In this document: positions 1-10,741 of the stretch, piece after piece
How positions within the stretch are numbered: the first letter of the stretch is position 1
How the letters are laid out: each line of letters begins with the position of its first letter
Assembly (NCBI GenBank): GCA_019155205.2
Contig: JAHNZQ020000308.1
Location: forward strand, 2,783,998-2,847,997
Origin: Gracilaria vermiculophylla
Lineage: Eukaryota; Rhodophyta; Florideophyceae; Gracilariales; Gracilariaceae
Direction: 5' to 3'
Length of the DNA: 64,000 nt
Translations under genes and position numbers: made by a program
The notes under the pieces: model-generated
Database searches by the model: none
Told to the model about the DNA's origin: nothing
Seen by the model: the letters and a program-made list of their open reading frames with translations, nothing else

Positions 1-2509
1 GTCGCCTTTGAAGCCATACAATGACGACTAGCAGTCCTGACAATGCCCCGAGCTACAGTTTAAAGCAGCACTGTAGATACAGTAGATAGAGGCGAATGGG
101 ACCTGTAATTTCTTCTTGAAAAATAGTTTTCCAATGCATGCTTTCGAGTTTCAAAAAGCGGCGAGTTTAACTTCCAATATCTCACTTCCAACAAAATTAA
201 AGCGCTTGATTGTTATCGAGCAGCCAACTTTCGACGTTACTAGTAATATGGGAGGACGAGGTATGAAATAGAAAAAGAATCATATCGAAAATGTCGCAAC
301 CGACCCATACCGAAAGTTGCCTCGCATATAACTGTAGATCACCTGCGTGGTGTGCTTTGCGATGCTCCGAGGACAAAAGCCGATGGAGGTCCAGCGCAAG
401 CGCGTATTTTCACGCCTATGTACCGGCGAAAAAGACAAATGCGGTGTCAATACAGTCATTGACTGCCGTCTATCCCTGATGAGTCGCTCGTCCTGAGCAT
501 GACATGTTGCAGCTGGTTTGCAGCATCGATGAAACGCTCAGTGCGTCCGGAAAGAAGATAAAGTATTTATGGATCGAGAGTAAACGTGGGCGTTTTTGTC
601 CGATAAATGGACACATTTGACATCCTCTCGGCGCCGTAATGGTTAAATTCAGCATTCGGTTGCGCGCTTTTCAGATTACCAGAGTTTGGAAGAAGAGCAT
701 GATTCCCTTTTGCTCTGCTTGCTTCAATAAACGCTCCACTCAAAAGCTTTTGAATACCAATGTTCTGTTCCAACCCTCTTTCTTTAGCGCTGGACGTTCC
801 ACGACAGTGATGACTCTCTGAAAGGTCGCGACCGAGAAAACAGGACGTTATGCCACGTTGTTTACAAAGAAAGGTGTTGGCGTGTCTTAAGTTAGAAGTT
901 GACAATACTGGTTCAGTAAACCTCTTTGGTAATTGAAAGTTTTAGAGCGAAGACGAAGGATTAGAACAGGAATGCCTAGCAGTGTCGCGGAATTCGGCAC
1001 GCACACAGGAGACCTAAATCGATGTTTCTTCTTTTTCGTGCACAAACTTTGTATCTTGCTTTCAACTATGATGTTATGTACCTGTAAGAGACTTGACGCC
1101 TTTTCCAAAACAAGGGGTCTCAGCGCACGAGGTGTACCGCTTCCTGAAGCTTTTGAAGAGCCCCGTTGTTAGTTGGTTGCTACTTGGCAGGCTTCAAGCA
1201 CTTGTCTTTTTTATGGAATGCAGTACTCCGTCGTTCATCACTGTTCTAGACGCACTGGCCTTCTGAAGTACACTCTGGAAAACCATTGAAAGGGTGTTCG
1301 GTGAAAATGCATCGCAAGATGCCAGTGTTATGCTGAGTATGATAAAACTACACAAATTGGACAAAAAAAAATTCCGCTGTCGTCTTTGCTGTTGTAAACT
1401 GTATCGAAGGGCACAATTCATTCTCTGTTTTCTTCTGTTTGTCCTGGCGAGAAACAAGCGCATATCAGACAACATATCTCAGCATCATTCTAATAGGCAT
1501 TTTGAAAGCGGGAAAAAACGTGAAAAGAATAAAAAAGCCAACAAAAGTAAAACACAACCTCATTTTTACTGTCGGCAATGATATATCATCTTTTAAGCTT
1601 GCACTCTATCACAACGCAGAAACAATTCGGTGCTGTGGAAGATAACAGGTGATAGGAAACAGAGGTTTTCCAGGTTGGAAGATGAAATTCAGCAAAAGAA
1701 AATGCATGAAAGTAGGAAGGCGAGGCAATCTGATAGGTTCTTCATTGTCATTGCCCGTTGCAATCTTTTATCACATTGTCATCGCTTGTAGGAATCTTTC
1801 ATCAGATTGCAAACGCGTGGAGGATTGCAATTGCTAGTAGCAATCAATCATGAGAGCAAACACCATCTTGTTTCCAATCGCACATTGAAACTCACATTGG
1901 CAACCGTTTGCTTCTTTTCCACTGTATTGTTTTATTCACTATCATGAATGGCAAAGCTAAACTTAATTGTGTATGTGCACAGCATAGCTAATCGGCGTAA
2001 CGGGTGTCGGTGTTCAACTTGCATGATGGAGCTTGTTTCAGTTGCACATGAATTGCAATCATTTTCAATCTCATAAGCTGATGGGCTTCGTTGTCTTGCA
2101 TCATAATGCCGTTCTGAACGTGATAAAGATATCGCGATCGCAATGTGTGCATTGTACATCACTTGCAACTGCGTAAATTGCGTTGCATGCCTGGGAAGGA
2201 GTCGTCCAAATTTCACGCAGTGCTCCTCTCTGTTTGTGCATCGAAGCACGCGTCTCCTTGCACGTAGGCAGGGCGCAATCCTGTCCAGCTAGCACAAGAG
2301 TGCTAGCTGCTGAGGCTGTGGTGGCACGCATCTGCTGCTCGCCCGTGCGGCGTGAACGAGCACATCTTTTTTGCCAGAGCCATTGCGTTTGTTTGCGCTT
2401 GAGGAGTGTGGGCAGGTGGTTGACTCGCGGCCATTGTGCGGAAGCGGCGGTGGGAAGGGCGTTTCGGAGCGTGCGCGGCAGGCGGCGGCAGCACAAGGCG
2501 CGCGGCTCG
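1..2509. other. Gene-poor left flank
   Basis: No reading frame here looks like a protein family I recognise; the open frames are short and of unbiased composition. Base composition is moderate and changes abruptly to very GC-rich near 2,400, where the PRKRIP1-like gene ends. The only structure I see is a degenerate 31-bp tandem duplication at 1748-1809 (24 of 31 positions identical by eye) within a stretch rich in TTGCAATC and GATTGCAA words around 1740-1840. Confidence 0.5.
1748..1809. repeat. Degenerate 31-bp tandem repeat, two copies
   Basis: Positions 1748-1778 and 1779-1809 align without gaps over 31 bases with seven differences. Both units share the core AATCTTT followed by ATCA and end in ATTG. 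It lies in gene-free DNA; I see no function. Confidence 0.5.
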
Positions 2510-3121
2510 TCAGTGCGCCCCGGCGGCGGCAGCAGGCGCGGCGGCGGCGGAGTGGTTGCGCTCAGACGCGGCGGGGGCGTCGGCGGGGGCGTCGGCGTCG
2601 GCGTCGTCGCCATCATGCGGTGGTGGGGGCTCGGCGGCGGTCGTAGCGGCATGTTGGGCGTGAGCTGGAGGCGGGGGCGCAGGTACGGCCGTAATTGTGG
2701 TGGTTGCGGCGTCGTGGGCGTGAGGCGGGGGCGGGGGCGCGGGTGCGGCGGCGGTGGCAGCGGCATGTCGGGCGTGAGCTGGAGGCGGGGGCACGGGGGA
2801 GGGCACGGGCGCGGGCGCGGGCGCGGGCGCGGCAGAGTGGCTGCGGGGAGGCGCGGGGCGCAGGCGGCTGCGCAGGCGCTTGCGCGCGCGCTTGGCGGCG
2901 CGGCGGCGCGTGCGCAGCTCCTCGGCGGCGCGGCGCTGCTGGGCGGCGGAGAGCTGGCGCTGGGCGGCGGCGCTGCGCGCGGCGTCGGCGCGCATGGCGT
3001 CGAGGCGCTGCAGCTCGCGGCGGCGCAGGTGGCGGTAGACGTGGAAGTCGCCGCTGCTGGCGCCGGCCGTGCTGCCGGACACATTGCGCGGCACGACGTC
3101 GCGCGCGTCGAACGGCACGGC

Positions 3122-3160
<39 letters not shown>

Positions 3161-3178
3161 GCGCTTCTCGCCGTCCAT
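2510..3178 (-). CDS. PRKRIP1: PRKRIP1-like spliceosome-associated protein (DUF1168)
   Basis: The predicted protein has 222 residues. After an N-terminal proline run it contains a segment reading [20 protein letters not shown], followed by a basic, Ala-rich helix. This matches the hallmark of PRKRIP1/DUF1168 proteins (V-x-G-S-[ST]-A-G-A-x-S-G-[ED]-F-H-V-Y-R-H-x-R-R-R-E followed by a long basic coiled helix), which are found in catalytic spliceosomes. The ATG at 3178 is chosen because it directly precedes the conserved part; the frame stays open 47 codons upstream but is low-complexity there. The C-terminal 100 residues are Pro/Ala/His/Asp-rich repeats with a PPPPPAHA-like theme and have no counterpart in the animal protein. 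The gene sits in the GC-rich block, downstream of beta-tubulin on the same strand with a poly-C tract between. Confidence 0.82.
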
Positions 3179-4375
<1,197 letters not shown>

Positions 4376-5743
4376 CTACTCCTCCTCCTCCTCGCCCACC
4401 CCGTTGGCGTACTCGTCGCCGTACTCGTCCGATTGGTCGTGCGTGTCGGCCGTCGCCTCCGAGTACTGCTGGTACTCCGACACCAGGTCGGCCATGTTGG
4501 ACTCGGCCTCCGTGAACTCCAGCTCGTCCATGCCCTCGCCCATGTACCAGTGCAGGAAAGCCTTCTTCTTGAACATGGAGCGGAACTGGTCGCCCACGCG
4601 GATGAAGATGGACTGGATGGCGGTGGTGTTGCCGATGAACGCCGACGAGATCTTCTCGCCCTTGGCCGGGATGTCGCACACGGACGTCTTGATGTTGTGC
4701 GGGATCCACTCCACAAAGTACGCCGAGTTCTTGCTCTGCATGAGCGCCATCTCGTCCTCCACCTCCTTGGTGCTGACCTTTCCGCGAAAGTACACGGCCG
4801 CCGTGAGGTACCTGCCGTCGCGCGGGTCCACCTCGGCCATCATGTTGTTGCGGTCAAACATCTGCCCGGCCAGCTCCGGCACGCTGAGCGAGCGGTAGCT
4901 GTGCGAGTCGGGCGACGCCAGCGGCGCGTGGCCCACGGCGAAGAAGTGCAGGCGCGGGAACGGGATGAGGTTGACGGCCAGCTTGCGCAGGTCGGCGTTG
5001 AGCTGGCCGGGGAAGCGCAGCGAGCACGTGATGCCGGACATGACGCTGGACACCAGCCGGTTGAGGTGCGAGTACGACGGCTTGTCCACTTCCAGGCTGC
5101 GCACGCAGATGTTGAACAGCGCCTCGTTGTCGATGGCAAACACGGCGTCGGCGTTCTCGATGAGCTGGTGGATGGACAGCGTGCAGTTGTACGGCTCCAC
5201 GACGGTGTTGGACACCTTGGGCGACGGCAGCACCGAGTAGGTGCACATCATGCGGTCGGGGAACTCCTCGCGGATCTTGGACACCAGCAGCGTGCCCAGG
5301 CCGGAGCCGGTGCCGCCGCCCAGCGAGTGGGTGACCTGGAAGCCCTGCAGCACGTCGCACGTCTCGGCCTCGCGGCGGATGACGTCCAGGCACATCTCGA
5401 CGAGCTCGGCGCCCTCGGTGTAGTGGCCCTTTGCCCAGTTGTTGCCGGCGCCGGACTGGCCGTACACAAAGTTGTCCGGGCGGAAGAGCTGGCCGCGGGG
5501 GGAGTTTTTGATCACGTCGATGACGCCGGGCTCGAGGTCGACCATGGTGGCGCGCGGCACATAGCGCCCGTTGGAGCTCTCATTGTAGTACACGGAGATG
5601 CGTTCCAGCTGCTGATCGGGCTTGTCGCCGTCAAAGGCGCCGTCGGCGTTGATGCCGTGCTCTGCGGAGATGCCCTCCCAGAAGTTGGCGCCGACCTGGT
5701 TTCCGCACTGGCCGGCCTGCAACGAGACGATGCTGCGAGTCAT
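4376..5743 (-). CDS. TUBB: Beta-tubulin
   Basis: The 455-residue product is a full-length beta-tubulin, the GTP-exchanging subunit of the microtubule heterodimer. Visible hallmarks are QAGQCGNQ near residue 9, the phosphate-binding GGGTGSG at 142-148, [20 protein letters not shown] around 96-114, and an acidic C-terminal tail ending in a run of Glu. There is no intron. The N-terminus reads [13 protein letters not shown] instead of the near-universal MREIVHIQAGQC: it is one residue longer and has lost the MREI tetrapeptide that drives co-translational autoregulation of tubulin mRNA in animals. The ATG at 5743 is the only start that fits the family length. Upstream is a GC-rich spacer with an 18-base G run near 5822. 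Confidence 0.98.
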   Translation of the reverse strand: MTRSIVSLQAGQCGNQVGANFWEGISAEHGINADGAFDGDKPDQQLERISVYYNESSNGRYVPRATMVDLEPGVIDVIKNSPRGQLFRPDNFVYGQSGAGNNWAKGHYTEGAELVEMCLDVIRREAETCDVLQGFQVTHSLGGGTGSGLGTLLVSKIREEFPDRMMCTYSVLPSPKVSNTVVEPYNCTLSIHQLIENADAVFAIDNEALFNICVRSLEVDKPSYSHLNRLVSSVMSGITCSLRFPGQLNADLRKLAVNLIPFPRLHFFAVGHAPLASPDSHSYRSLSVPELAGQMFDRNNMMAEVDPRDGRYLTAAVYFRGKVSTKEVEDEMALMQSKNSAYFVEWIPHNIKTSVCDIPAKGEKISSAFIGNTTAIQSIFIRVGDQFRSMFKKKAFLHWYMGEGMDELEFTEAESNMADLVSEYQQYSEATADTHDQSDEYGDEYANGVGEEEEE

Positions 5744-6349
5744 TGTGCGGCGAGTGTGTGGGAAGGAAAAGGGGGGGAAGGGGCGGGGGAGGCGGACGGT
5801 GGATGGAGGGGGGCGTTAGCTTGGGGGGGGGGGGGGGGATTAGGACGGTGTTGTTGACGAAAGCAGATCGGTTTAAGCGGGCGACCGGGGGGGGTCGGTG
5901 GAAGGCGCGACATGTATTGGTCCGTGGTACGTAGGCGGGGGGGCGGGGGACGTGAATTGGCTGACAAGGGCCCGGGGGATAGAGCGTGGAGCGCGGGCGG
6001 GACGAGTGGTGGCTTGGTGATTATGCATTACTGAGGGGCGCAAGCAATTGCAGTGCGCGCGGGCTGTGGGCGATTACAGCGGCGGCGCTTGGCGCGCGCG
6101 CGGTGGCGGCAGCGCGGCGCGGCGGAGATGGGCGCGCGCGGCGGCGACGGCGCGCGGCGGGGGGGAGGGGGCGTGGGCGGGCAGGGAGGGGGGGGGGAGG
6201 GGGAGGCGAGCGCGGAGAGCGCGCGAGAACAAGTGCATCGGTGATTATGCATTACTGACGGGCGCAAGCAATTGCACAGCGCGCGGGCGCTGTGGGCGAC
6301 TTGAGCGGCGGCGCGCGGCGTGCGGAGGCGGCAGCGGCGCGCGGCGGAC
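5744..6349. other. Divergent promoter region, tubulin (-) and helical protein (+)
   Basis: This 606-bp spacer holds a long G run (about 5822-5839) close to the tubulin start. Further right is a tandem duplication of the promoter plus 5' end of the gene starting at 6350. Both duplicate units begin with GGTGATTATGCATTACTGA, at 6016 and 6240. Confidence 0.7.
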
Positions 6350-6375
6350 ATGGGCGCGCGCGGCGGCGACGACGA
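6016..6375 (+). repeat. Tandem duplication (about 222-224 bp period) of promoter and start region
   Basis: Unit 1 (about 6016-6150) and unit 2 (about 6240-6375) share the 19-base opening GGTGATTATGCATTACTGA, then GGGCGCAAGCAATTGCA, a GGGCGATTACAGC/GGGCGACTTGAGC stretch and an ATGGGCGCGCGCGGCGGCGA start context. The ATGs at 6128 and 6350 are 222 bp apart. Confidence 0.85.
6128..6244 (+). pseudogene. Truncated duplicate of the 5' end of the next gene
   Basis: The upstream repeat unit carries an ATG in the same context as the full gene. It encodes MGARGGDG before diverging into a Gly-rich frame that stops after 38 codons, right where the second unit's promoter copy begins (TGA at 6242). It may be transcribed as an upstream ORF or be an inert remnant; the sequence cannot decide. 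Confidence 0.5.
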
Positions 6376-6668
6376 CGCCGTGCGCGAGCTGCGGCGCCAG
6401 CTGCAGCGCGCGGCGGCGGCGGCGCGCGGCGGCGGCGCGATTGCGCTGGACGGCGCGGCGCTGCGCGCGGCGCTGCGCGCGGCGCGCGGCGCGCGCAGCG
6501 CCGACGTGGTGCGCGAGCTGTGCGTGGTGCGCGCGCCGCGCGCGACGGCGCTGCGGCTGTTGGACGCGCTGCTGCGCGCCGACGACGACGGCGGCGGCGG
6601 CGGCGCGCTGGGCGCGCGGCTGCGCGCCGCGCTGCTGCGCTCGCCGCTGCTGGCGGCGCGCGCGCGGC

Positions 6669-6708
<40 letters not shown>

Positions 6709-7384
6709 GGCGGCGGAGGCGCGCGCGCGCGCGGCGGCGCTGCTGACGCTGGTGCGCGTGGCGGGCGGGCGCGAGGCGCGCGCGCGGCTGGAGGCGGCGT
6801 GCGCGGCCGGCGCGCTGCGCGTGGCGGCGGCGCGGCAGGTGGCCGGCGCGCTGGCCGCCGTGGCCGCCGCCACCGCGCGCGTGCGCGCGCTGCTGCTGCT
6901 GCGGCGGCGGGGCGGCGCGCGGCCGCCGGCGGCGCCGGCGGCGCGCGTGGTGCTGCGCGACGCCGCCGCCGTGGCGCGGCGCGCGCGCAGCCTGCGCACG
7001 CCGCACGCGCGCGAGCTGCAGCTCGCCTCGGCGCCGCTGCTGGCGCTGCTGGCGCGCGCGGCCGCCGACGGCGTCGACGATGGTGGCGAGAGTGGCGAGG
7101 GTGGCGGGAGTGGCGAGGGTGGCGGGAATGGCGAGGGTGACGACGGCGACGAGGCGGAATGGGAGGAGGCGGTGCAGCTACATGGCGGTGGCGAGGCAGA
7201 GTGGGAGGGGGCGGTGCAGGGACGCGGCGGGGGGCGAGGCGGGGCGGCGGCGGTGAGCGACGGCGGGAGCGCGGGGGCGATGCAGCGCGGGAGCGCGGCG
7301 GCGGAAGAGGGTGGGAGCGCGGCAGCGGAAGAGGGTGCGAGCGCGGCGATGTGCGGCGCGCGGCGGCTGCAGCGGCAGCGGTAG
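6350..7384 (+). CDS. Uncharacterised Ala/Arg-rich helical protein
   Basis: The 344-residue product starts MGARGGDDDAVRELRRQLQ. Residues 1-220 are almost entirely predicted helix made of Ala, Arg and Leu, interrupted by a Gly run near 108-120. A segment reading ATALRLLDALLRAD, followed by LLRSPLLAARA and RAAALLTLVR, loosely recalls the stacked helices of VHS/ENTH-type trafficking domains, but the composition is so biased that this is only a suggestion. The C-terminal third is low complexity: SGEGGG-type repeats, two copies of EAEWE(E/G)AVQ and GSAAAEEG repeats. The second of the two duplicated ATGs is used because only it opens the long frame. Third codon positions are nearly all G or C, as in the neighbouring bZIP gene, which supports coding. 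Confidence 0.55.
7081..7140 (+). repeat. Gly/Glu/Ser minisatellite inside the coding region
   Basis: GGTGGCGAGAGTGGCGAGGG-type units repeat here and encode SGEGGG. Directly after it the peptide EAEWEEAVQ occurs twice (EAEWEEAVQ, EAEWEGAVQ). Length differences between strains would be expected. Confidence 0.6.
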
Positions 7385-7468
7385 CGGCAGCAGCGCGCGC
7401 GCCAAACGGAGCGCGCCTGCGTGGCGCGCGCAACGTGCGCGGCGGCGGCCAATGAGCGCGCGCGAAGC

Positions 7469-7490
7469 CAATCTGCGCGCGCGCAGATTG
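7469..7490. promoter_or_regulatory. 22-bp perfect palindrome with CCAAT box, upstream of bZIP gene
   Basis: The half-site CAATCTGCGCG is followed by its exact reverse complement. The left arm overlaps a CCAAT box (7468-7472), and another CCAAT lies at 7449-7453. Both are 190-215 bp upstream of the bZIP start codon, a plausible place for a proximal promoter. Alternating CG dinucleotides follow at about 7550-7575. Confidence 0.45.
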
Positions 7491-7661
7491 CAGCGCGCTC
7501 GCGTGCGCGCCGCGTACACGTCACAGCGCGCGCGCGTGGCGCGCGTTTAAGCGCGTGCGCGCGCGCGCGCGCGCTCCGCCGCGCTGCTCCCCCCCCGCCC
7601 CCCCTGCCCTTCCCCTCCGCCGCCGCCTGCCGCCGCCCCCCCGCCCCCCACCGCCCGCGAC

Positions 7662-7955
7662 ATGCGCTCCCTGGGCAGCATCGGCTCCGAGCTGTGCGAG
7701 ATGCAGCGCCTCCGCGACTGCCACGCCGCGCGCCGCCTCAAGGACGCCGAGTGGCAGCGCCACATCCTGCACCCGCCCGCCGCTCAACTGCTCTCCTCGT
7801 CCACCGCCACCACCCCCCCCCTGCCGCACCCCCTCGCTGCGGCGCCCACCGCCTCCGACCGCCCCTCTTCGCCGCCCCCCCCGCCGCTGCCGCCGCCCGC
7901 CGTGCTGCCGCCCGCCGCAGCCGCCGTCTCGCAGCCGCTGCTCTTCGCCGCCGCC

Positions 7956-7992
<37 letters not shown>

Positions 7993-8547
7993 TGCCGCCC
8001 CCCCCGTCGTCGCCCACCGCCCACTCGGCGCTGTCCACGTCCACCAACGCCGCGCACTCGTCCGACGCGTCGCTGCCGCACCCGCGCGCGCGCCGCGCGC
8101 CCGACGCGCCGCGCAGCCACGCGCGCGGCGTCGGCAAGATCCGCCGCCACCGCATGACCAAGGAGGAGGAGGCGCGCTTCGACCCGCGCGACCTCGTCGA
8201 CCTGCGCGGCAGCACGGCCGCCAAGTCGCGCAAGATGAGCGCGCAGGAGCGCGACATCATGCTGCACAAGCGCCGCCTGCGCAACCGCGCCTCCGCCGCG
8301 CGCTCGCGCGACAAGCAGCGCCGCACCATCGCCGACGTCGCCGAGCAGGTGGACGCGCTGCTCGCCCGCTCGCACCGCGTCGCCGCGCGCTGCCGCGCCG
8401 TCGAGCAGCAGCTGGCGCGCGCGCGCGCCGACTGCGTCGCGCTGCGCGCCGAGCGCGACCGCCTTGCCGCCGACAACAACCAGCTCGCCGCCGACAACGC
8501 CCACCTGCGCCGCCAGCTGCTCGCCCCTCCGCCGCCGCCCATTCCGC

Positions 8548-8579
<32 letters not shown>

Positions 8580-8935
8580 CGCGCCGCGAACACGCTGCAC
8601 GTGTCGCTGTCTACCGACATGCTGGACAAGATTATCGGCGCGTCGGCCGCCGACTGCCTGCTGCCGGCCATGGCGGGCAGCGGCGGCGGCGGCGGCGGCG
8701 CCGCCGCCGCCGCCGCCGCCTTGGGCGACTGCAGCGGCGGGCTGCTGCGCATCCCGAGCACGCTGCACCTGTCACTGAGCGCCGACAAGCTGGGCGACGC
8801 CTTTGGCGGCGGCGCGCCGTCGCAGCCGTCCATGGCGCGCAACCTCAGCATTGTGGAACGGCTGTTCGACCTGGCCAACGCCAGCAACGGCGCAAATAAC
8901 TTGAGCTTTGACAACATCATGCTCACTAACAGCGA

Positions 8936-8970
<35 letters not shown>

Positions 8971-9026
8971 ACAGCAGCGACGGCAGCGCGCGCGCGGCGC
9001 GCGGCAGCGCCGACAAGCGCCCCTGA
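7662..9026 (+). CDS. bZIP transcription factor
   Basis: The 454-residue product has a canonical basic region, RRLRNRASAARSRDKQRR, with the invariant Asn at 208 and Arg at 216 (N-x7-R). A leucine/valine/alanine heptad coiled coil continues to about residue 285 (ending DNNQLAADNAHLRRQLL). It should bind DNA as a dimer in the nucleus. A Pro/Ser-rich segment (about 45-125) lies before the basic region, a likely activation or repression domain. After the zipper a proline run is followed by two copies of the motif TLH-x-SLS-x-D-x-L (about 310 and 366). An N-terminal segment MRSLGSIGSELCEMQRL looks amphipathic and not low-complexity. The ATG at 7662 follows GCGAC. Subfamily cannot be assigned by eye. 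The stop is 47 bp from the stop of the convergent MSP gene. Confidence 0.88.
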
Positions 9027-9073
9027 CGACTGGGTGCGCGCACGTAAAGCAGTCGCGCGCACGTAAGCGGTGC
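9027..9073. other. 47-bp tail-to-tail spacer with 12-bp direct repeat
   Basis: The stop codons of the bZIP (+) and MSP (-) genes are only 47 bp apart. The spacer carries GCGCGCACGTAA twice (about 9036 and 9055). There is no AATAAA. The two 3' UTRs must overlap each other's coding sequence. Confidence 0.7.
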
Positions 9074-9153
9074 TCACAGCGCGGGGCGCAGGCGCAGCGG
9101 CACGCGCGCGCGCAGCACGCGCGCGCGCGGCACGGCGGCCCACAGGCGGCGCG

Positions 9154-9185
<32 letters not shown>

Positions 9186-10611
9186 GCGGCGACGGCGGCG
9201 CGCGCCGGCAGCACGGCGGCCTCGACCACCGCCTCGTCGCGCAGCTCGCTCCACGCGGCGCCGCGCGCCACGCGCACGTGCGCCGCGCGCACGCGCACGC
9301 GCACCGCGTCGTACGCCGCCAGCACGCCGCGCGCCGGCGCGACGTCGTACAGCGCCGCGTTGGCGCCCGCCACGCGGAACAGCACGCGCCGCGCCGTGAG
9401 GTTGCGCACCTGCAGCTCGGACGCCGCCGCCGCTGCCGCCGCCGCCTCCTTCCCCGCCTCCGCCTCCGCCTCCGCCTCGCCGCCGGGCGCCAGCACGCGC
9501 AGCGGGCGCGGCGTGCACTGCACCACGTCCTCCACGTGCTCCGCAAACCCCCCCGTGCCGTCCTCGTCGTCGCTGTCGCTGTGGGCGCCGGCGCCGGCGC
9601 CGGCGCCGGCGCCGACGCCGACGCCGTCGGCGCCGCGCACCGCCTTGAGCGTGAGCCCGAACGCGTGCGCCGCGCGCTTGGCGGCGCCGCCGCCGTTGTG
9701 GTGGTGGTGGTCGGTGTGGTGGTCGTTGTGGTGGTCGTTGTGGTGGTGGTGGTCGTCGTGGTGGTGGTCGTCGTCGAGGGGCTGCGACACGGGCACGGTG
9801 GTGTGGGCAATGTCGCCCTCCAGGACGAGCGCCCACGCGTCGTGCGGCGACAGCGCGTGCAGCGCGAGGTGGTCGGGCACGGCGGCCACCTGCAGGTGGA
9901 AGCGGTCGTCGCGGCAGCGCTCGGCGGCGCGCGCGGCGCGCGTGGCGTGCTGCGCGCAGTGCGGCGCGGGCGCCCACAGCTGGACGCGCGCCGTGTGGCG
10001 CGGGGCGACGGCGCCCGCGCGCGGGCGCAGCTCGACGGCGCTGCGCGCGCGCGCGCGCAGCCTGAACAGCACGGGCGCGTCGGCGACGTTGGTGAGGTCG
10101 ACGTGCGCGCAGCGGCAGCGGGCGCAGCCGCGCGCGCGCGCAAACAGCACGGCGCGCGGCGCCAGCGCCACCAGCCGCGGCAGCGGCACGAAGCGGCGGC
10201 TGCGGCGCGCCACGACGCGCAGCGCGCGCCGCCGCACGTCGGCCGCGCGCACCTGCAGCCACAGCACGCGCGCCGCCGCCGGCTGCCCGCCGAACTCGCG
10301 CACGCGCGCCGCGCTCACGCGCGCCACCTCCACCAGCAGCCGGTGGCGCGCCACGTCGCGCGCGCGCGGCAGCCGCGCCTGCGCGCGCTGGATCAGCTGC
10401 ACGTCGGCGCGCGCGCGCGCCGCGATCAGCCCGCACCCGCCGCGCACCGCGTACTCGCCGCCGCCGTTGCTCTTCACCTTGAACATCACCGCCTCCGCCG
10501 CCGCGTTGCGGATCGTCAGCGTGCGCGCGCACGCGCGCCCCACCGCCGTGTGGAACTCCACCTGGTACGCCGGCTCGCACGTGAACAGCCCGTCCGCCCC
10601 GTCCGCCGCCT

Positions 10612-10645
<34 letters not shown>

Positions 10646-10663
10646 CTGCCACTCGCTGCACAT
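9074..10663 (-). CDS. Triple MSP-domain (VAP-like) protein with His/Asp-rich linker
   Basis: The 529-residue product contains what I read as three major-sperm-protein (MSP) folds. Domain 1 (about 25-125) is clear: LFTCEPAYQVEF, TLTIRNAAAEAVMFKVKS, YAVRGGCGLI and RHRLLVEVARV match VAP proteins strand for strand, including the FKVK segment of the FFAT-binding face. Domain 2 (about 150-275) and domain 3 (about 365-500, with LQVRNLTARRVLFRVAG) are more diverged. A linker around 296-322 is almost pure His/Asp/Asn. Animal and plant VAPs have one MSP domain, a coiled coil and a C-terminal ER anchor. Here there is no C-terminal membrane helix, so the protein is probably soluble. The ATG at 10663 opens directly before domain 1. 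A role in membrane contact or as a cytosolic adaptor is inferred from family only. Confidence 0.75.
9697..9778. repeat. GTG/GTC triplet repeat encoding the His/Asp linker
   Basis: An imperfect run of GTGGTGGTC, GTTGTG and GTCGTC triplets; on the coding (minus) strand it reads CAC/GAC/AAC codons and yields the HHHH-DD-HHHHND pattern. It is in frame and surrounded by conserved MSP sequence. Confidence 0.8.
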
Positions 10664-10681
10664 CGTGCGCGCTGCGCTGCT

Positions 10682-10741
10682 GCGCCGCGCTTCTTCAAGT
10701 AGCGCCGCGCTTCTTCAGGTGGCGCCGCGCTTCTTCAAGTA
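10682..10741. repeat. 20-bp tandem repeat, three copies, in MSP 5' region
   Basis: Three back-to-back 20-mers GCGCCGCGCTTCTTCAAGTA (the middle copy ends CAGGTG) at 10682-10701, 10702-10721 and 10722-10741, followed by a partial fourth. They begin 19 bp upstream of the MSP ATG (10663), so they fall in its 5' UTR or core promoter. Confidence 0.85.
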
